Below, piece by piece: positions 32,801 through 34,424 of a stretch of 34,424 nt of DNA (position 1 is the stretch's first letter; each line of letters opens with the position of its first letter). The DNA lies in assembly GCA_015488215.1 (NCBI GenBank), contig WFOE01000191.1:1-34424 (forward strand), written 5' to 3'. This DNA comes from Planctomycetales bacterium. Its GTDB lineage: Bacteria; Planctomycetota; Planctomycetia; Pirellulales; S012-138. Position numbers and translations under genes: made by a program. The notes below the pieces were generated by a model. It searched no databases. It worked only from the letters and a program-made list of their open reading frames with translations, and was not told the DNA's origin.

Positions 32801-34424
32801 GAGTTGCTGCAATCGGTTCTTCAACTTTTGGGCCAGGAGGACCAGTTGCCCCAACTGCGGCGCCGGTGGATCGAGCAAGCGGCGGCGGTCACCGCTTCCC
32901 AGCGCCTGCGCCGCGACTATCACTTGCTGCGGCTGGCCGAAACCCCTGACCGGGCATTAGCCGGTTGGGCCACGGCCACCTTGGCCCAGGAGTATCGCCG
33001 CCTGGGACTGACCGAAGAAGCCGCCTGGTTCTACCGCTTGCTGAAGGAACGCTTTGCCGACGTGGAGTGCCTGGACGGCAAAACCGGAAGCCAACTGGCA
33101 GCCGAGCTGAAACCCGACGAGGCCGTGTATCGCCGCTTGCACTGGAACGGCTGGCCCAACCGGGCGCTGAAGCTACGGAACAAGCAGGTGGATGCCAGCG
33201 GCCGGCGCGGACAGCGGCAGCGGGAATACGTGTTTGGCCCGCTGGAAGTGGTTTCGCAGGAGCCCTGGGCCAGCCTGGTTCGTTTCCAGGTGGAGTGGGG
33301 GCCGGGCCAGCGACTGGTGGCACGCAACCGGTTCGGTCGCGTGATGTGGACCACGCAGTTGTTGCATCCTCAAACGCGGCAGATTCTTCGCACGTATCCC
33401 GGCACGGTCCTGGCCCAGGGAGGCCACGTGCTGGTGCTGGCCACGGCCGATTCGCTGGTGGCCGTGGATTTGATGGGAAGCGACGTGAGCCCTCCGGGAC
33501 AGATTCTTTGGATGCAGCCGTTTCTCACCTCCCGTTGGGCTTCGCTACCTCATGCTCACGTGCGGATGGTGGAGACCTGGTACCCCTGGGGACAGAAGGT
33601 GCGTGCCTATCAAGCGCCAGGCGTTCCCCCCGTGGTGCTGCGGGGAGTGGTGGCCGGCCCGCGCGTCTTCTTCCAGCAAGACGATGCGCTTGTTGCCCTG
33701 GACCTGTTCACCGGACGCCCGCTCTGGAGACGAACAGGCTTTGTGCCTGGGTGCAATATCTTCGCCGACCGGGAACACGTAATGATTGGCCCGGTGAAAT
33801 GGAACAAAACCGGCCGCCTGGACAGCGCCACGTTCATGCTGCTGGATGCCCAGGACGGATCGGTAATCCATCCCCAGCACCGGGTGGAGGTCAGTTCACT
33901 CACCGTGCGCGGGCTTGCCGGGCTTTCCTACAGCGGTGGCGGTCCGGGAAACGAACTGGCTTACGTGGACCTGCTCACCGGCCGGAAACGATGGCAGCTT
34001 CGGTGGCCGCCTCATACCACGCTTTGCTTGCGCCACCCCTACCTGATGGGACTGACGCCGGAACGGGAGCTTACGATAGTTCACGTACCCTCGGGTAAAG
34101 TAATCGCCAGGGAAAAGCTCCCGTTGCCGCGCGAAGAACGCGTCGGAGAAATCGACTTCCTGGCCCACAGCGACGCCTGGGTGCTGCTGGTGGAAACCCA
34201 TCGCGACGCCGAACACCTTCGCAACCTGCAACGGCTCAAAAACGGCCAGGCTCACCTGATCGGGCGGCAGTTGCTTCACGGGCAACTGGTCGTGCTGGAC
34301 CGCACGACCGGAAAGCTGCGGTGGTGGCGGCCGGTGGAAAACCTGATTCTGGCGCCGTACCAGGCTCCGGACCACCCGCTGCTGGTGTTGGGCAACTCGC
34401 GGATCGTCCGTCGCCGGGTAGGAC
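29858..34424 (+). CDS. Very large PQQ-like beta-propeller / TPR protein (3' end beyond the window)
   Basis: The frame stays open to the window end, at least 1522 codons with no stop. Start: GTG at 29858 with GGAGGAG (29843-29849) eight bases upstream; ATG at 29894 is an in-frame alternative. A hydrophobic segment CFLATLLWLLGAEVGQAL serves as signal or anchor. Next are helical repeats (VEEKNFAEAVGLLSRVL), then WD/PQQ-type propeller strands (LIAVETETGRRLWEHSR, LAAYELRTGKLLWQLG, YCLDVSSGRLLWKL, LLAVDRRTGVERP). A TPR-like stretch follows (GALELLQRAYDLDPA, ALGHYLELLALPSLEEQL), then a second propeller (LVALDLFTGRPLWRR, ELAYVDLLTGRKRWQL, LVVLDRTTGKLRWWR). Recurrent x-T-G-x-x-x-W motifs define the blades. 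It is likely periplasmic or cell-surface, and BamB-like scaffolding is only a guess. It is missing from complete-ORF lists because it lacks a stop here. Confidence 0.88.
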   Translation, partial: MSASAPQDESTPMPTRLLVYRRTPSRGSAGLPKWGCFLATLLWLLGAEVGQALRAQGPFPMDPSGVPASSAVAFPENRPLRRLLRSAEQAVEEKNFAEAVGLLSRVLAHPEDFFYRPRKDAATYVSLKSAARQMLLKLPPEAHELFRLRFEGEAKRLLRQGLEQDRPELLAQAARRYFLTRAGTRAIWHLVRRHLDSGQVLAAGLLLDQMAQLPEKLRNEWEPDLSLLRASCYLQQGQAAQAQKLLLPLKQRFPDLQLVAATGPVRLWELDAPARQQALVQLVCYGASSLPPERFWPYPGGTPQRVAAPGPAIDLVLRRWRAEFYDEYFDPEAGALEFSERGLAPLLNRVVAQAIQQGHSIVAGEPLIAGDVVVVRTLTQLIAVETETGRRLWEHSRDEIVLPLLARVDGRVQQPVQPFPGGAPIPAPGGVGNAVPAQLFSRRLFADRTYQTLSTDGVAVFCVERIPIRQSPPAPVRPPFAPQVPPMVRQWFVELGDMDRNRLAAYELRTGKLLWQLGEADARLPAGQDLYFLGPPLPLDDTLYVLAENRGEIRLLALETVPGHRTPPRLVWTQPLGHADVELGRSLRPFSGLSPTFAQGLLLCPTDAGVLVALEPMTRQLRWGFVYRASDSRRRPYRPPQASLLNNWVDSLVRVYGSYAVFTPRDEPWLYCLDVSSGRLLWKLPRGDSRLVLSLSAEGVLLQGDRSLRLMDWQGRTRWSMRFASRGTSVGCALVTERFIHVPLSDGTLLAVDRRTGVERPEATLQTRSASDPFAQQQQIELGSFVSTAGVVLCLGPFGLERLEDIEQLQTRLSRQLKQHPEDVDTLLLAAGVQRRLKQWDGALELLQRAYDLDPAVPVHQTLTATLLEALEADFPRYRHHLPQLRRLLKDPQQRARMLRICALGYQRQGQTALALGHYLELLALPSLEEQLQQVEPDRWVRQRVWVLSQLNRLGRELSGPEREKLGQRLQQHLRQLSAGPELLQSVLQLLGQEDQLPQLRRRWIEQAAAVTASQRLRRDYHLLRLAETPDRALAGWATATLAQEYRRLGLTEEAAWFYRLLKERFADVECLDGKTGSQLAAELKPDEAVYRRLHWNGWPNRALKLRNKQVDASGRRGQRQREYVFGPLEVVSQEPWASLVRFQVEWGPGQRLVARNRFGRVMWTTQLLHPQTRQILRTYPGTVLAQGGHVLVLATADSLVAVDLMGSDVSPPGQILWMQPFLTSRWASLPHAHVRMVETWYPWGQKVRAYQAPGVPPVVLRGVVAGPRVFFQQDDALVALDLFTGRPLWRRTGFVPGCNIFADREHVMIGPVKWNKTGRLDSATFMLLDAQDGSVIHPQHRVEVSSLTVRGLAGLSYSGGGPGNELAYVDLLTGRKRWQLRWPPHTTLCLRHPYLMGLTPERELTIVHVPSGKVIAREKLPLPREERVGEIDFLAHSDAWVLLVETHRDAEHLRNLQRLKNGQAHLIGRQLLHGQLVVLDRTTGKLRWWRPVENLILAPYQAPDHPLLVLGNSRIVRRRVG

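Noticed and set aside
1-34424. tRNA, rRNA, CRISPR array or insertion sequence
   Set aside because: No T-loop plus cloverleaf, no rRNA core sequence, no regularly spaced direct repeats and no transposase-like protein were seen by eye.

Overview
The window looks like a contig end from a high-GC planctomycete, possibly thermophilic and Thermogutta- or Pirellula-like; the exact genus is inference. The main evidence is a PSCyt1/DUF1549/DUF1553 cytochrome-like protein followed by a twin-arginine DUF1501 protein, a pairing typical of Planctomycetes. A DUF6677-like membrane protein, a PEGA lipoprotein and a very large PQQ-propeller/TPR protein fit the same picture. Bases 1-25 are Nextera transposon adapter rather than genome.

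Layout. 270-4023 (minus): fliD-fliS flagellar filament cap and export chaperone, with fliD strongly expanded. 4390-7317 (plus): an unknown small protein and a secreted protein with a permuted-papain (YiiX-like) domain, ended by a likely terminator. 7438-10160 (plus): [2Fe-2S] ferredoxin overlapping trkA, then a sugar isomerase/epimerase-like TIM barrel. 10437-12201 (plus): DUF6677-like membrane protein, a 59-residue membrane protein and deoC. 12230-16304 (minus): aminotransferase, M81/MlrC-like metallopeptidase and D-2-hydroxyacid dehydrogenase. 16305-16781 has no gene but holds a dense set of hairpins ending in an intrinsic terminator on the plus strand, a candidate structured RNA. 16782-18047 is the most interesting part. 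18296-23838 (plus): YacL-like PIN-TRAM protein, dxr, rseP with several PDZ modules, and a HAD hydrolase. 23987-28496 (plus): PSCyt1/DUF1549/DUF1553 and DUF1501 pair behind a good sigma-70-like promoter. 28755-29501: PEGA lipoprotein. 29858 to the window end: a PQQ-propeller/TPR giant, cut by the window edge.

Main discovery. Two divergent neighbouring genes, an AhpC/TSA_2-type peroxiredoxin-like protein (minus, 16782-17339) and an AhpD/carboxymuconolactone decarboxylase-like protein (plus, 17535-18047), each carry one in-frame TGA exactly where a redox Cys of the CxxC motif is expected. The first reads U-P-F-C and the second C-H-Y-U. Downstream of each TGA, at 20 and 21 nt, is a hairpin whose apical loop contains GGUC, the loop motif of the E. 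coli fdhF SECIS. I read them as a divergent selenoprotein pair, probably a peroxide or disulfide redox module. Ordinary gene calling would split or truncate both. No selA, selB, selC or selD lies in the window.

Dispersed repeats are also present. One family is palindromes with a CTSAAG centre and a CTCGCC flank, arranged as inverted pairs like REPINs. Another is a 61-bp element found twice in intergenic DNA about 19 kb apart.
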